A DNA stretch of 64,000 nucleotides, taken from positions 1 to 64,000 of the forward strand of contig CAIQGE010000022.1 of the NCBI GenBank assembly GCA_903871335.1. The letters run 5' to 3'. The notes under the pieces are model-generated. The model searched no databases and was not told where the DNA came from. It saw nothing but the letters and a program-made list of their open reading frames with translations. The position numbers were made by a program, and so were the translations under genes. The DNA comes from an uncultured Actinomycetes bacterium. GTDB lineage: Bacteria; Actinomycetota; Acidimicrobiia; Acidimicrobiales; RAAP-2. Positions 31,601 to 40,825 of the stretch are shown here, one piece after another. Numbering within the stretch: position 1 is the stretch's first letter; every line of letters starts with the position of its first letter.

Positions 31601-32470
31601 ATGAAGTTTCTTTTTGCGCCGGGTTTTACATCGAGCGGACCGGTGCACGTCGCGCTGGCCCTCGGCGCGATGGTGGCTATCGTGTCCGCTCTCGTTGGCG
31701 TGTTCACCGTCGTGCGAAGCCAATCGTTCGCGGGCCACGCTCTCACGGACGTCGCGACCGCGGGTGGTGCCGGAGCGGGGTACCTGGGCGTGAATGCCCT
31801 CGCCGGGTTCGTGGTGGGAAGTCTCACCGGCGGTGTCGCTATGGAGACCATTGGCGTCCATCGAGTCCGTAGTCGTGACGTCGCGACTGGCATCGTCCTT
31901 GGGGCCGCGACCGGCTGCTCCGCTCTGTTCTTCTATCTTGCAGCCAACGCGGGCTCGTCCACTGGATCAACACAGCGCATCCTCTTCGGCTCACTTTTCG
32001 AGGTGGCGCCCGATACGCTCCCGATCGTTGGGCTCCTGAGTGTCGTGACGGTCGCAGCACTGGCACTCATTGGTCGAGCACTTCTGTTGAGTTCGGTCAG
32101 TCCGGAAATGGCCACCGTGGGAGGCATCTCCACTCGCAGCGTGGGTGTGATCTTCATGCTGACGTTGGCGGTATCGGTCGGACTTTCATCGGTCGCGATC
32201 GGGGCGATCCTTTCGACGGCGCTACTCATTGGTCCCGCCGCTAGCGCCTTACGAATGGCGCGAACGATACGGGGAGCAATGCTGCTCGCGTGCGTTCTGG
32301 GCGTCGTCGCCACGTCCCTCGGTGTTCTTCTCGCGTACGACAGCTACAACTGGAGTTCACGCCACACGCCACTTCCCGTCAGTTTCTTTGTCGTGGTCGT
32401 CGTGGTGGTGACGTACGCCCTGACGTACGTTCCCGTTCTACGGCGCCGCGCGACGACCGGGAGGTCGTGA
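31601..32470 (+). CDS. znuB: Zinc ABC transporter permease (ABC-3 family), first
   Basis: A 289-residue membrane protein with about eight helices. The N-terminal region VHVALALGAMVAIVSALVGV, FTVVRSQSFAGHALTDVATA is the ABC-3 signature (a short loop with Ser-Phe-x-GHAL). Later helices include STRSVGVIFMLTLAVSVGLS and AIGAILSTALLIGPAA. It begins two bases after znuC. Its end overlaps a second permease gene by four bases (GTGA), so the transporter may be a heterodimer. Confidence 0.87.
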   Translation: MKFLFAPGFTSSGPVHVALALGAMVAIVSALVGVFTVVRSQSFAGHALTDVATAGGAGAGYLGVNALAGFVVGSLTGGVAMETIGVHRVRSRDVATGIVLGAATGCSALFFYLAANAGSSTGSTQRILFGSLFEVAPDTLPIVGLLSVVTVAALALIGRALLLSSVSPEMATVGGISTRSVGVIFMLTLAVSVGLSSVAIGAILSTALLIGPAASALRMARTIRGAMLLACVLGVVATSLGVLLAYDSYNWSSRHTPLPVSFFVVVVVVVTYALTYVPVLRRRATTGRS

Positions 32471-33294
32471 AGGTGTTCTCGGGATTCATGTTGAACGCCT
32501 GGGAGAGCGGAACCCTGGTCGCCATCGTTGCGGGGATCGTCGGATTCTTCGTTGTTCTTCGTGGATCGGCCTTCCCGGCCCACGCGATTCCGAATGGGGC
32601 CTTCGCGGGAGCGGCTGGTGCGAACCTGATCGGCATCAACCCGCTCCTCGGCCTCGGTCTGTTTTCACTCCTCGCGGCACTCGGTATTGGGAGCTGGGGG
32701 CGTCGGGGCCGACCTGACGTGGTCACCGCGCTCGCCCTCGTACTCATGCTGGCTCTGGGCGCCGCATTCTTGAGCCAGAGCTCTGCCTATGAGCCGGAAA
32801 TTTACGCTCTCCTCTTCGGAGAAATTCTCGGGGTGAGCTCGTCGCAACTTGTGCCACTGATGGCCCTCGGTGTCATCTGCGCCATCGCAATCGCGGTGCT
32901 CTATCGACCTTTGCTCGTGACCTCGCTCATTCCGGACGTCGCCGCCGCCCACGGCATGAGTACGACCACGATTGACACCGCCTTCCTCATCATCGTGGCG
33001 ATGGCCACCACGATGACCGTGCCCGTCGTCGGGGCATTACTGATCTTCACCCTCATGATGGGACCCCCGGCGGCGGCGAGAAGCCTTTCGAGTCGACCCT
33101 CTCTCGCCCTCGGGCTCTCGGTCGTCATTGCCGTGGGTGTCATGTGGGCATCCATCGCGAGCGCATTTCAATGGAATTGGCCCGTCGGATTCTTCGTGGG
33201 AACCTATAGCGCGATCGCGTACGCGATCGCTCGACTCATCTCACTCAGGCCCAGGACAAGAACCCGGACGTTATACAGAGCCCACACGCATTGA
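32467..33294 (+). CDS. Zinc ABC transporter permease (ABC-3 family), second
   Basis: A 275-residue ABC-3 permease from GTG 32467 that overlaps the previous stop. It has the same signature near the start (GTLVAIVAGIVGFFVVLRGS, AFPAHAIPNGAFAGAAGANL). Helix VPVVGALLIFTLMMGPPAAA corresponds to the conserved membrane motif. With the first permease it probably forms the channel. The first gene's loop has His-Ala-Leu-Thr-Asp and this one His-Ala-Ile-Pro-Asn, so the two halves have diverged. Confidence 0.85.
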   Translation: MKVFSGFMLNAWESGTLVAIVAGIVGFFVVLRGSAFPAHAIPNGAFAGAAGANLIGINPLLGLGLFSLLAALGIGSWGRRGRPDVVTALALVLMLALGAAFLSQSSAYEPEIYALLFGEILGVSSSQLVPLMALGVICAIAIAVLYRPLLVTSLIPDVAAAHGMSTTTIDTAFLIIVAMATTMTVPVVGALLIFTLMMGPPAAARSLSSRPSLALGLSVVIAVGVMWASIASAFQWNWPVGFFVGTYSAIAYAIARLISLRPRTRTRTLYRAHTH

Positions 33295-33550
33295 TCACGA
33301 CGAAGCCCGCGATAATCGTCCCAACAATCACTCTCGTACTTCGTCGATGTGATGCCGCCATCACGGCCGGCATGTACCAGTCGGGCAACACGGACGTACC
33401 GGAGGAAAACGCCGTGCACGGTTGGGCTTCTGGAGATAGTGGCGCCGAAGAATCGAAAGACATAGCGAGTTCGGCCAACTCTTCGTCGCTACCGTCCCAA
33501 CCTGGGTCAACCATGGCATCATCACCGCTCGCGTGGTACCTATCGCTCAT
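33245..33550 (-). CDS. Small single-span membrane protein
   Basis: A 101-residue protein with an AAAGGAC ribosome site five bases before its ATG, which supports it being real. An acidic N-terminal half (DGSDEELAELAMSFDSS) is followed by DWYMPAVMAASHRRST and one C-terminal membrane helix (RVIVGTIIAGFVVINACGLC). No family is recognised. Its 3' end overlaps the convergent second znu permease gene by 50 bases. Confidence 0.5.
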   Translation of the reverse strand: MSDRYHASGDDAMVDPGWDGSDEELAELAMSFDSSAPLSPEAQPCTAFSSGTSVLPDWYMPAVMAASHRRSTRVIVGTIIAGFVVINACGLCITSGFLSWA

Positions 33551-33595
33551 GACTGTCCTTTCAACGCCCTACGCGACTCGAGGTGCGTTCGCGCC

Positions 33596-33964
33596 TCACG
33601 CCACGTCCAGAGAGAAGTGCGGGTTGCGGATAAATCCAACGATGTCACCAAGTGGGTTGAGGACCGTCGCGGTAATAATCCCGTCGCCCACGTCCGCCAC
33701 CGGTGTGTGAACGTGAGCCCCGTGGGTCACGGCGGACGCGACGGATAGTTCGACGTCGTCGACGCCCCAATAGACAAGTGGCCCTTCCGCCGGGACGCCG
33801 TCGGGGAGAAGTCCCAGCTCGTAACCACCCACGTTGAATCCAACGTAGAAAGGTTCGTCGAAATACGGTTCCTGACCGAGGAACTCAGCCCACCAGTTTC
33901 GCGCGACGGACAGATCGGGTGCGGGATAGATCACCGTACGTAATCCGTGAAGGGCAATGCTCAT
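33596..33964 (-). CDS. VOC-family (glyoxalase-like) protein
   Basis: A 122-residue protein with the two beta-alpha-beta modules of the vicinal oxygen chelate fold: GLRTVIYPAPDLSVARNWWA, YVGFNVGGYELGLLPDG, VYWGVDDVELSVASAVTHGA and ATVLNPLGDIVGFIRNPHF. The canonical metal ligands are not clearly present at the usual positions, so it may be a binding or resistance protein rather than a glyoxalase. It lies between the small membrane protein and the cation exporter gene, all on the minus strand. Confidence 0.82.
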   Translation of the reverse strand: MSIALHGLRTVIYPAPDLSVARNWWAEFLGQEPYFDEPFYVGFNVGGYELGLLPDGVPAEGPLVYWGVDDVELSVASAVTHGAHVHTPVADVGDGIITATVLNPLGDIVGFIRNPHFSLDVA

Positions 33965-34011
33965 GTCGCCATCATGCCACCAGACCGGTGATTCCGCAGG
34001 GGCGGTGCTGA

Positions 34012-35085
<1,074 letters not shown>

Positions 35086-35181
35086 TCACGCCACGCAACC
35101 GATCGCCGTGCTGAACCAAGTGCACGTCTTTTGATTCCATGTCTCGACCCTAACGGTCATAGATGCGAGCGATCAGGAGAT

Positions 35182-35676
35182 CTAGCGCCCCTTCTTGTTG
35201 GCGGCGTGTTCCCTCCGTAAGGTTTCCAAGGAGATGCCGCGACGCTGCCCTTTATGTGCGGGATGGTGGCGCGGACAGGCCAAATACGGCGTTCCCTCGA
35301 CTTGGCGACCAAGGCGTGCACACCCACGCACGTGACAGCTGTGGTGGCGCCACACCGCCAAAGCACCAGCGATCAAGGTGGCTTCACCTAGATCGGAACC
35401 GAACCCACTCCAAAATCCGTAGTACGGGCCGGAGCCATTTATGCCGGTGTGCACCTCGAACCAATGCCAATAGAAGGCGTGCCAGATGGCCAGGATGATG
35501 GCCAGCGTCAGGAGAACCGCCACGAAGATGGCAATTTTCCATTGCACGGGTACTCGGTCATACGCAGCAATCACGCCCGCTTCTTCCGCGTCGAGTTCTT
35601 CAACGAGAGCGGTCGGCGCACTCGTGTCCGATGTTGACGGGGCGTCTGCCTCGAGACGGGGTTCTTGAGTACTCAC
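35182..35676 (-). CDS. Membrane protein with C-terminal His/Cys-rich domain
   Basis: About 164 residues from GTG 35676; the open frame extends upstream to 35886 with less protein-like sequence. An acidic N-terminus (LVEELDAEEAGVIAAYD) is followed by a membrane helix (WKIAIFVAVLLTLAIILAIW) and a second segment (FWSGFGSDLGEATLIAGALA). The last part (WRHHSCHVRGCARLGRQVEG, TPYLACPRHHP) has a Cys/His set that could bind metal. I recall similar proteins in actinobacteria and their phages, annotated only as membrane proteins. Function unknown. Confidence 0.65.
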   Translation of the reverse strand: MSTQEPRLEADAPSTSDTSAPTALVEELDAEEAGVIAAYDRVPVQWKIAIFVAVLLTLAIILAIWHAFYWHWFEVHTGINGSGPYYGFWSGFGSDLGEATLIAGALAVWRHHSCHVRGCARLGRQVEGTPYLACPRHHPAHKGQRRGISLETLRREHAANKKGR

Positions 35677-35949
35677 GTCGACCTTTCGCCAGATATTTTC
35701 GGCCCATCTTCGCACTTGGCACGACGCGAATGGAGTCTCGCCCGTAGGTTCCACTTTCCACGCTCTGTCACGACACGGAACCGAATTCACTCGAGAAGTG
35801 TCGTCCCGAGACAAATGTGGTGCTGACGACCTGAAGAAAGGCTGACAAAGTAATCTCATTTTTACGACTCGAGTCGTCAACTTCACGAGGGCCGTGAAAA
35901 GTCGTTATTTTCTTGTCTAGTTCTTAGGTACGTCTTCTAACTTTCGCTC

Positions 35950-37347
35950 GTGTCCAAGAACCTATCGCGCCGAGCACCTCAAGGAGTGCAGTGGACGGGA
36001 GAGTGGTCGACCACGCCTCGTCGAAGTGCACGACCTTCACGACCGTGGGTGGCTGATCTATTGGCGTGGACCGCCGGTGTTGGTCTCGGAATAGTTTTGG
36101 CGACCTCGGTCGCCAGCGAAACGGCTCACTCGCTCAGCGCGCCGGGCGGATGGTGGACCGCAGTGAGTCGCGTCACCGGGTTTGTGGCGGCTTACTCATT
36201 GTTGATCATGGTCCTCCTCACGTGCCGTTTTCCGTGGCTCGAACGAAGCGTCGGCCAGGACACTCTGGTGCGGTGGCACCGCAAGGTGGGTGGGTGGCCG
36301 TTAGTCCTTGCTGCCGTTCACATCGTTACCGTCACCATTGGTTATGCCGCACCATTTGGAACCGGTGTCCCCCAACAGTTCTGGCAATTCATTCGAAATT
36401 ATCCCGACGTGCTCATGTCGCTCGTTGGGTTCGGTCTGCTCGTGATGGCGGCGGTCAGCTCCATTCGTGCCGCCCGTCGACGGATGAGTTACGAAACGTG
36501 GTGGGTGATTCACCTGTACATGTACCTAGGCGTTGCCCTGACCGTGGCGCACCAGGTAACAACCGGCGCCACCTTCATCGGACACCCGTCGTCACGCCTC
36601 GTGTGGATCGGGGTCTGGGTCGGTGCAGCTCTCGTGATCGTGATGAGTCGCGTGATCGTCCCCCTTTACCGGAACTACCGCCTCCAACTGCGGGTGGTGT
36701 CGACTCACCTCGAAGCACCGGGCGTTCACTCCATTGTCTTGCGAGGGAAGAATCTCGACACCCTCGCGGTGTCGGGCGGACAGTTCTTCCAGTGGCGGTT
36801 TCTGACTCGTGACCTGTGGTGGCACGCGCACCCCTATTCCTTGTCGGCTCTACCGCGCCCGCCATTTCTTCGCGTCACGGTCAAGGGTCTCGGCGACCAC
36901 AGTCGCACCGTGCCGTCGGTACGTCCCGGTACTCGCGTCTTCGTCGAGGGGCCGTATGGCGTGTTCACACACGAACGCGTGGAATCGACCAACGTGATCC
37001 TTATTGCGGCCGGCGTCGGCATCACACCACTGCGGGCACTCCTCGAAGAATTACCTGCCCGTGTTCGACTTCGCGTGATCGTGCGTGCGAGCGATCCTGA
37101 CACGATCGTCCACGGAGCCGAAATGCACGAATTGGTAGCAGCACGAGGAGGGATGCTCGAGACCATGATCGGCTCCCGCGAACACGTTCGTATCGACGAA
37201 CACTCGCTGAGACGATTCGTGACCGAGCCGGAAGATACGGACGTTTTTGTCTGCGGACCCGAAGAATTCACTCGATCGGTCGTCGTCGCACTTACTGCAT
37301 TACACGTCCCGCCACGTCGTATTCACCGCGAAGAATTCGCCTTTTAG
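35950..37347 (+). CDS. Ferric-reductase-like transmembrane FAD/NAD(P)H oxidoreductase
   Basis: A 465-residue NOX/FRE-type enzyme. About six membrane helices span residues 30-235 and carry His pairs for haem: VRWHRKVGGWPLVLAAVHIV and WWVIHLYMYLGVALTVAHQV. The C-terminal half is a ferredoxin-NADP-reductase module: FAD motif WWHAHPYSLSALPRPPFLRV, pyrophosphate loop GPYGVFTHE, NAD(P) motif LIAAGVGITPLRALL and end motif DVFVCGPEEFT. It should take electrons from cytoplasmic NAD(P)H across the membrane. The next two genes encode an FMN-binding protein and its flavin transferase, the probable outer acceptor. Confidence 0.9.
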   Translation: MSKNLSRRAPQGVQWTGEWSTTPRRSARPSRPWVADLLAWTAGVGLGIVLATSVASETAHSLSAPGGWWTAVSRVTGFVAAYSLLIMVLLTCRFPWLERSVGQDTLVRWHRKVGGWPLVLAAVHIVTVTIGYAAPFGTGVPQQFWQFIRNYPDVLMSLVGFGLLVMAAVSSIRAARRRMSYETWWVIHLYMYLGVALTVAHQVTTGATFIGHPSSRLVWIGVWVGAALVIVMSRVIVPLYRNYRLQLRVVSTHLEAPGVHSIVLRGKNLDTLAVSGGQFFQWRFLTRDLWWHAHPYSLSALPRPPFLRVTVKGLGDHSRTVPSVRPGTRVFVEGPYGVFTHERVESTNVILIAAGVGITPLRALLEELPARVRLRVIVRASDPDTIVHGAEMHELVAARGGMLETMIGSREHVRIDEHSLRRFVTEPEDTDVFVCGPEEFTRSVVVALTALHVPPRRIHREEFAF

Positions 37348-37376
37348 ATCATGAGAACCGAGAAAGTCAGCCACCC

Positions 37377-38021
37377 ATGAAGAGAACACCACTCGTCGTC
37401 GCGGGTACCGTCGTGGGTCTCACTGGACTCTTGAGTTTCCGCACACCCACGGCGTCAGTGTCGTTGGGGCCTTTGCCCACCACACCGGGGACCACCACGA
37501 CGACATCCCCACAAGTCGGAGGATCGGGCCGGGGAACCACCACAACAACGACACCGCACCAGGGTGGGTCAGGTCAAGGAACGACGACGACCACTACGCA
37601 CACAGGTGGGTCAGGTCAAGGAACGACGACGACCACTACGCCGACGCGCAGTTCAGGTGGCGGAACGACAACCACGACGACTGCCGCGACCACGACAACC
37701 ACAGTCCCTCCCGCTGTGACCACCACCACGACGCCAGGATCGACCCGTTCCGCGATAGGAACAAGTGTCCCCTACTTCTATGGTGTCATCTCGGTCAAGG
37801 TGACAGCACGCGGCACGACCATCACCAACGTGACCATTGCGTCTATCAGTGACGGAGGCAACTCCCGCTCCCAAAGCATCGACAGTTATGCGATCCCCAT
37901 CCTCGAGCAACAGGCCCTGGCCGCACAAAGTGCGAACATTCAGGGCGTCGGTGGGGCCAGCTATACGAGCGCCGGCTTCGAGAGTTCCTTGCAATCTGCT
38001 CTGACGAAATTGGGCCTCTAG
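37377..38021 (+). CDS. Secreted Thr-rich FMN-binding-domain protein
   Basis: A 214-residue protein with an N-terminal membrane segment (TPLVVAGTVVGLTGLLSF) and a ~95-residue linker of Gly-Gly-Ser-Gly-Gln-Gly and Thr-Thr-Thr repeats. The C-terminal FMN_bind domain (YFYGVISVKVTARGTTITNV and SIDSYAIPILEQQALAAQSA) ends in NIQGVGGASYTSAGFESSLQ. The segment GGASYTS corresponds to the flavinylation motif in which ApbE links FMN to a Thr or Ser. It starts 29 bases after the reductase gene and is followed immediately by apbE. The linker would let the flavin reach the cell surface. Confidence 0.87.
   Translation: MKRTPLVVAGTVVGLTGLLSFRTPTASVSLGPLPTTPGTTTTTSPQVGGSGRGTTTTTTPHQGGSGQGTTTTTTHTGGSGQGTTTTTTPTRSSGGGTTTTTTAATTTTTVPPAVTTTTTPGSTRSAIGTSVPYFYGVISVKVTARGTTITNVTIASISDGGNSRSQSIDSYAIPILEQQALAAQSANIQGVGGASYTSAGFESSLQSALTKLGL
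37563..37641 (+). repeat. 42-bp tandem repeat in the Thr-rich linker
   Basis: The block starting GGTGGGTCAGGTCAAGGAAC at 37563 recurs at 37605 with no change over about 37 bases. A related, more diverged block precedes it. It encodes Gly-Gly-Ser-Gly-Gln-Gly followed by six Thr. Confidence 0.85.
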
Positions 38022-38813
38022 GTGCGCTCCACTGCCCACGAGCGCGTCACCGTCTGGCATCACCGTCTGGACGTCATGGGCACGGTCATTACCACGAGCC
38101 TCTTCGACGACGAAGGATTCTCGGTCGCCGACGCCGAAGAAGTGGCGGCCGAAAGTGACCGGTGGTTTCACAACGTTGACGACACGTTCTCTACCTGGAA
38201 GCCCGAGAGCCCCTTGTCTCGGTTGCGTCGCGGTGAAGTGCGCTTAGACGATGTCCCCGCCGACATACGGACCGTGTTGGAACTTTGCCGTCACACGAGA
38301 ACGATGACCGGAGGTTGGTTTGACCCGTGGGCGGCCCACGATGGCGTCGATCCGACCGGGCTCGTCAAAGGTTGGTCGGCGCAAGAAGCGCTGCGCCACT
38401 TCTCCAGCGGACCCGCACGGGGTGTCATTATCAACGCCGCGGGGGACATCGCTACCTTGGGTGGACCGACAGCTGGTGAGGCATTCCGCATCGGTATTGC
38501 CGATCCACGTCACCCTGAACAACTCTGGGGCGTCGCCGAGGTGCGAGGAGCCATCGCCACGTCGGGACTGTACGAACGCGGCCGCCACCTCTGGAATCCG
38601 AGAACGGGTACGACAGAGGTCGCGTTCGCGTCGGCGTCGGTGTCAGGTCCTGATCTCGCCATCGCGGACGCGTGGGCGACCGCGCTCATGGTCGGCGGGG
38701 AGTCCGCGTTCGAACGACTGGAGGGAACCCCGAACTACGAGGGCCTCGCTATTCGCGATGACGGGAGCGGCGCGTCCACGTCCGGGTTTCAATGCAACTC
38801 AGTTTCGTCGTAA
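38022..38813 (+). CDS. apbE: FAD:protein FMN transferase ApbE
   Basis: A 263-residue flavin transferase starting at GTG 38022, directly after the stop of the FMN-binding gene. Family marks are LDVMGTVITTSLFDD, the FSTWKPESPLSRLRRGE substrate region, GWFDPWAAHDGVDPTGLVKG, the NAAGDIATLGG nucleotide site and VSGPDLAIADAWATALMVGG, which includes the metal-binding Asp region. It attaches FMN covalently to the upstream protein. No signal peptide is evident, so the domain may act inside or be exported by an unrecognised route. Confidence 0.9.
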   Translation: MRSTAHERVTVWHHRLDVMGTVITTSLFDDEGFSVADAEEVAAESDRWFHNVDDTFSTWKPESPLSRLRRGEVRLDDVPADIRTVLELCRHTRTMTGGWFDPWAAHDGVDPTGLVKGWSAQEALRHFSSGPARGVIINAAGDIATLGGPTAGEAFRIGIADPRHPEQLWGVAEVRGAIATSGLYERGRHLWNPRTGTTEVAFASASVSGPDLAIADAWATALMVGGESAFERLEGTPNYEGLAIRDDGSGASTSGFQCNSVSS

Positions 38814-38816
38814 CGC

Positions 38817-40043
38817 TCACCGCGCGGAGACCGTGATGAAATCTCGGGCCCACCACGGTGCGAAATATCGCCCGGGCGTTCCCGACATCCCCGGCAGGAG
38901 TTCACGACCATTATGTGCACCGGCGCGACCGGCGACAGTCGTCGGTGTGTAGTACGAGTAGTTCACCCAGTCCGTGTTGATGTCCATCTCCATCGCTCGC
39001 ACGGCTCCGGCCCGGAGCAAGAGGTGCGCCAGATCGGTGATATTCAAACCGGGACCGCCCACGTAGACCAAGGCACCGGAGGCGGTAACGCCGACTCCCG
39101 ATCGCCAGACGTAGACGGCGTTACCCAATGTGTAGCCCCACTTCGTCGTGTCATTGGCGTTGAGACCGGCGACCAGATGTCCTCCGGCGACCAACAGCGA
39201 CAGGTTCTGCCGCACGGACACCACCTGAGAATTCATTGACACATCGGATCCCCATGCACCGACGGTGGCGGATCCATTGCGATCGACGACGAATGATGCC
39301 CCACCTTTGCGCAGTGGAATTTCGGTGTGACCGGCGGTGTAATAGCCACCGTTGGCGTTCGACATCAAGAAGCCCGCATTGAACGCGGCGACGAGCGACG
39401 TCGCCGCCGCGGGCTTCACCGGCGCACTATTCGGGTAGGGCCCACCGCCCGGAATCCAACTCCCGGAATACAAAGTGGTACGCAAGAGCTTGGTGTCCAT
39501 CCACGCGACACCCGCCACATACGAGGTGTGAACGGCGTCGGGGCGAAGAGTCGTGACGTACACCGCCGGAATGCCATGGACGAGCCGACCGACCGGTCGC
39601 CATTGACCTTCGCCGGGAATTGCCGGATGAGCAAAAGGAATGATGGGTGCCGGCAGGGCCAGGTGCGGCACCGTCGACGTGGGAGTGGTGACCACGCCCG
39701 GTTGTGAAATGGCGCCGCGTGGTGGCGTTCCGCCCACCGGCGGCGGGTGGTGGCTGTACCACTCGTTTTCGATCCAATTGACAATGCCCGAACCACCGTG
39801 CGCGCGCGCCCACTCAGCCGCCCGAGCGCCGATCGAACTTCCGAGGGCCGGATTCATGAGCGAGCCACCCAGGGAGAAGCTCAACCACACCGCGAAGACG
39901 AGAAGTGTCGCGAGCAGTCCGGTGAGAATGCGACGCTGACGGAACCGACGGCCTCGGCGGCGGCGCTCCCGAGTCGACACGGGCGCGAGGTTTGTTGCTT
40001 CTTCGATGGGTGGACGATGGCGATGAATGGTTGAACTTGACAT
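38817..40043 (-). CDS. Phosphodiester-glycosidase-like (NAGPA/DUF2233) membrane-anchored protein
   Basis: A 408-residue protein with a basic cytoplasmic tail (RERRRRGRRFRQRR), one membrane anchor (ILTGLLATLLVFAVWLSFSL) and an extracytoplasmic part. After a Pro/Thr-rich linker comes the NAGPA domain: LVAAFNAGFLMSNANGGYYT, RKGGASFVVDRNGSATVGAW, LLVAGGHLVAGLN and AVRAMEMDINTDWVNYSYYT. Related enzymes cleave phosphodiester-linked sugars. It converges on apbE with a three-base gap and lies just upstream, on its own strand, of nothing coupled; its gene start is 3 bases after the cytochrome-like gene end. Confidence 0.78.
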   Translation of the reverse strand: MSSSTIHRHRPPIEEATNLAPVSTRERRRRGRRFRQRRILTGLLATLLVFAVWLSFSLGGSLMNPALGSSIGARAAEWARAHGGSGIVNWIENEWYSHHPPPVGGTPPRGAISQPGVVTTPTSTVPHLALPAPIIPFAHPAIPGEGQWRPVGRLVHGIPAVYVTTLRPDAVHTSYVAGVAWMDTKLLRTTLYSGSWIPGGGPYPNSAPVKPAAATSLVAAFNAGFLMSNANGGYYTAGHTEIPLRKGGASFVVDRNGSATVGAWGSDVSMNSQVVSVRQNLSLLVAGGHLVAGLNANDTTKWGYTLGNAVYVWRSGVGVTASGALVYVGGPGLNITDLAHLLLRAGAVRAMEMDINTDWVNYSYYTPTTVAGRAGAHNGRELLPGMSGTPGRYFAPWWARDFITVSAR

Positions 40044-40046
40044 GAC

Positions 40047-40673
40047 TTACCGAATCCAGGAGTGCGCTTGGGGAATGAAGGCAATTCCTAGGGCGACACC
40101 GAGAACCAGACTCAGGACGACCGCACCGAGACGTGCGTTCGCCCCAGGCACGCGGCGGCGAGAACGTCGCCAAAGGTCGTTGGCGCCGTGACGAATCGTC
40201 TCGCCGAGATGACCGAGAACATGAATCGTCATGCAACCGAACCACAACACGAAACTGGCCTTGTGAATCGTCAAGTACGCACCACGTGAACTGGCCGGAG
40301 CTAGTAGAGCCACGATCCCCGAGCCCAGTAACGCGAGCGTCAGGATCACGACAAAAGGCCCTAAGAGCCGCAGGAGCACGAAGGGCGGACCTTTCTGGCG
40401 ATAGTCATTGTCACCGAGGTAGTACTTCGCAAATCGCCACGACGTCACCCCCACTTTCAGCACCACCGGCGGAACGAGCAACATGCCGAGCACGACGTGC
40501 CATGTAAGGAGTTGATGGACTCCGAGGAGCGTGAGGCCCTCGGCAGCCAGAAGCACGATGAGAATGGCACCCAACGAACTGGTCAGTCGAGTATTGCCCT
40601 TTACCCCAAGGCTCGCCGACGTGTGCGGCGCATCATCCCCACGTCGGAGGACGGGTCGATAGGGAGAACTCAT
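40047..40673 (-). CDS. Four-helix membrane protein with conserved histidines (cytochrome-b-like)
   Basis: A 208-residue membrane protein with helices SLGAILIVLLAAEGLTLLGV, WHVVLGMLLVPPVVLKVGV, VVILTLALLGSGIVALLAP and FVLWFGCMTIHVLGHL, plus a C-terminal helix. His residues lie near helix ends (TWHVVLG, TIHKASF, MTIHVLGHLGET), which could hold one or two haems as in cytochrome b561-like proteins. No exact family is recognised. It directly precedes the NAGPA gene on the same strand and sits in the flavin electron-transfer neighbourhood, so an electron-carrier role is a reasonable guess. Confidence 0.6.
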   Translation of the reverse strand: MSSPYRPVLRRGDDAPHTSASLGVKGNTRLTSSLGAILIVLLAAEGLTLLGVHQLLTWHVVLGMLLVPPVVLKVGVTSWRFAKYYLGDNDYRQKGPPFVLLRLLGPFVVILTLALLGSGIVALLAPASSRGAYLTIHKASFVLWFGCMTIHVLGHLGETIRHGANDLWRRSRRRVPGANARLGAVVLSLVLGVALGIAFIPQAHSWIR

Positions 40674-40825
40674 CGGACGACACCGACATCCGAGCTACGT
40701 CGACCAGAAATGGGACCCGGCACGAGCGACTTTGGGCGTCGCGGCAATCGAAGATAACTCACGCCATCGAACGTAGAAGATCAACCTGACGGCGACCTGA
40801 ACCGCCCTCACTTCTTTGCCAATTC

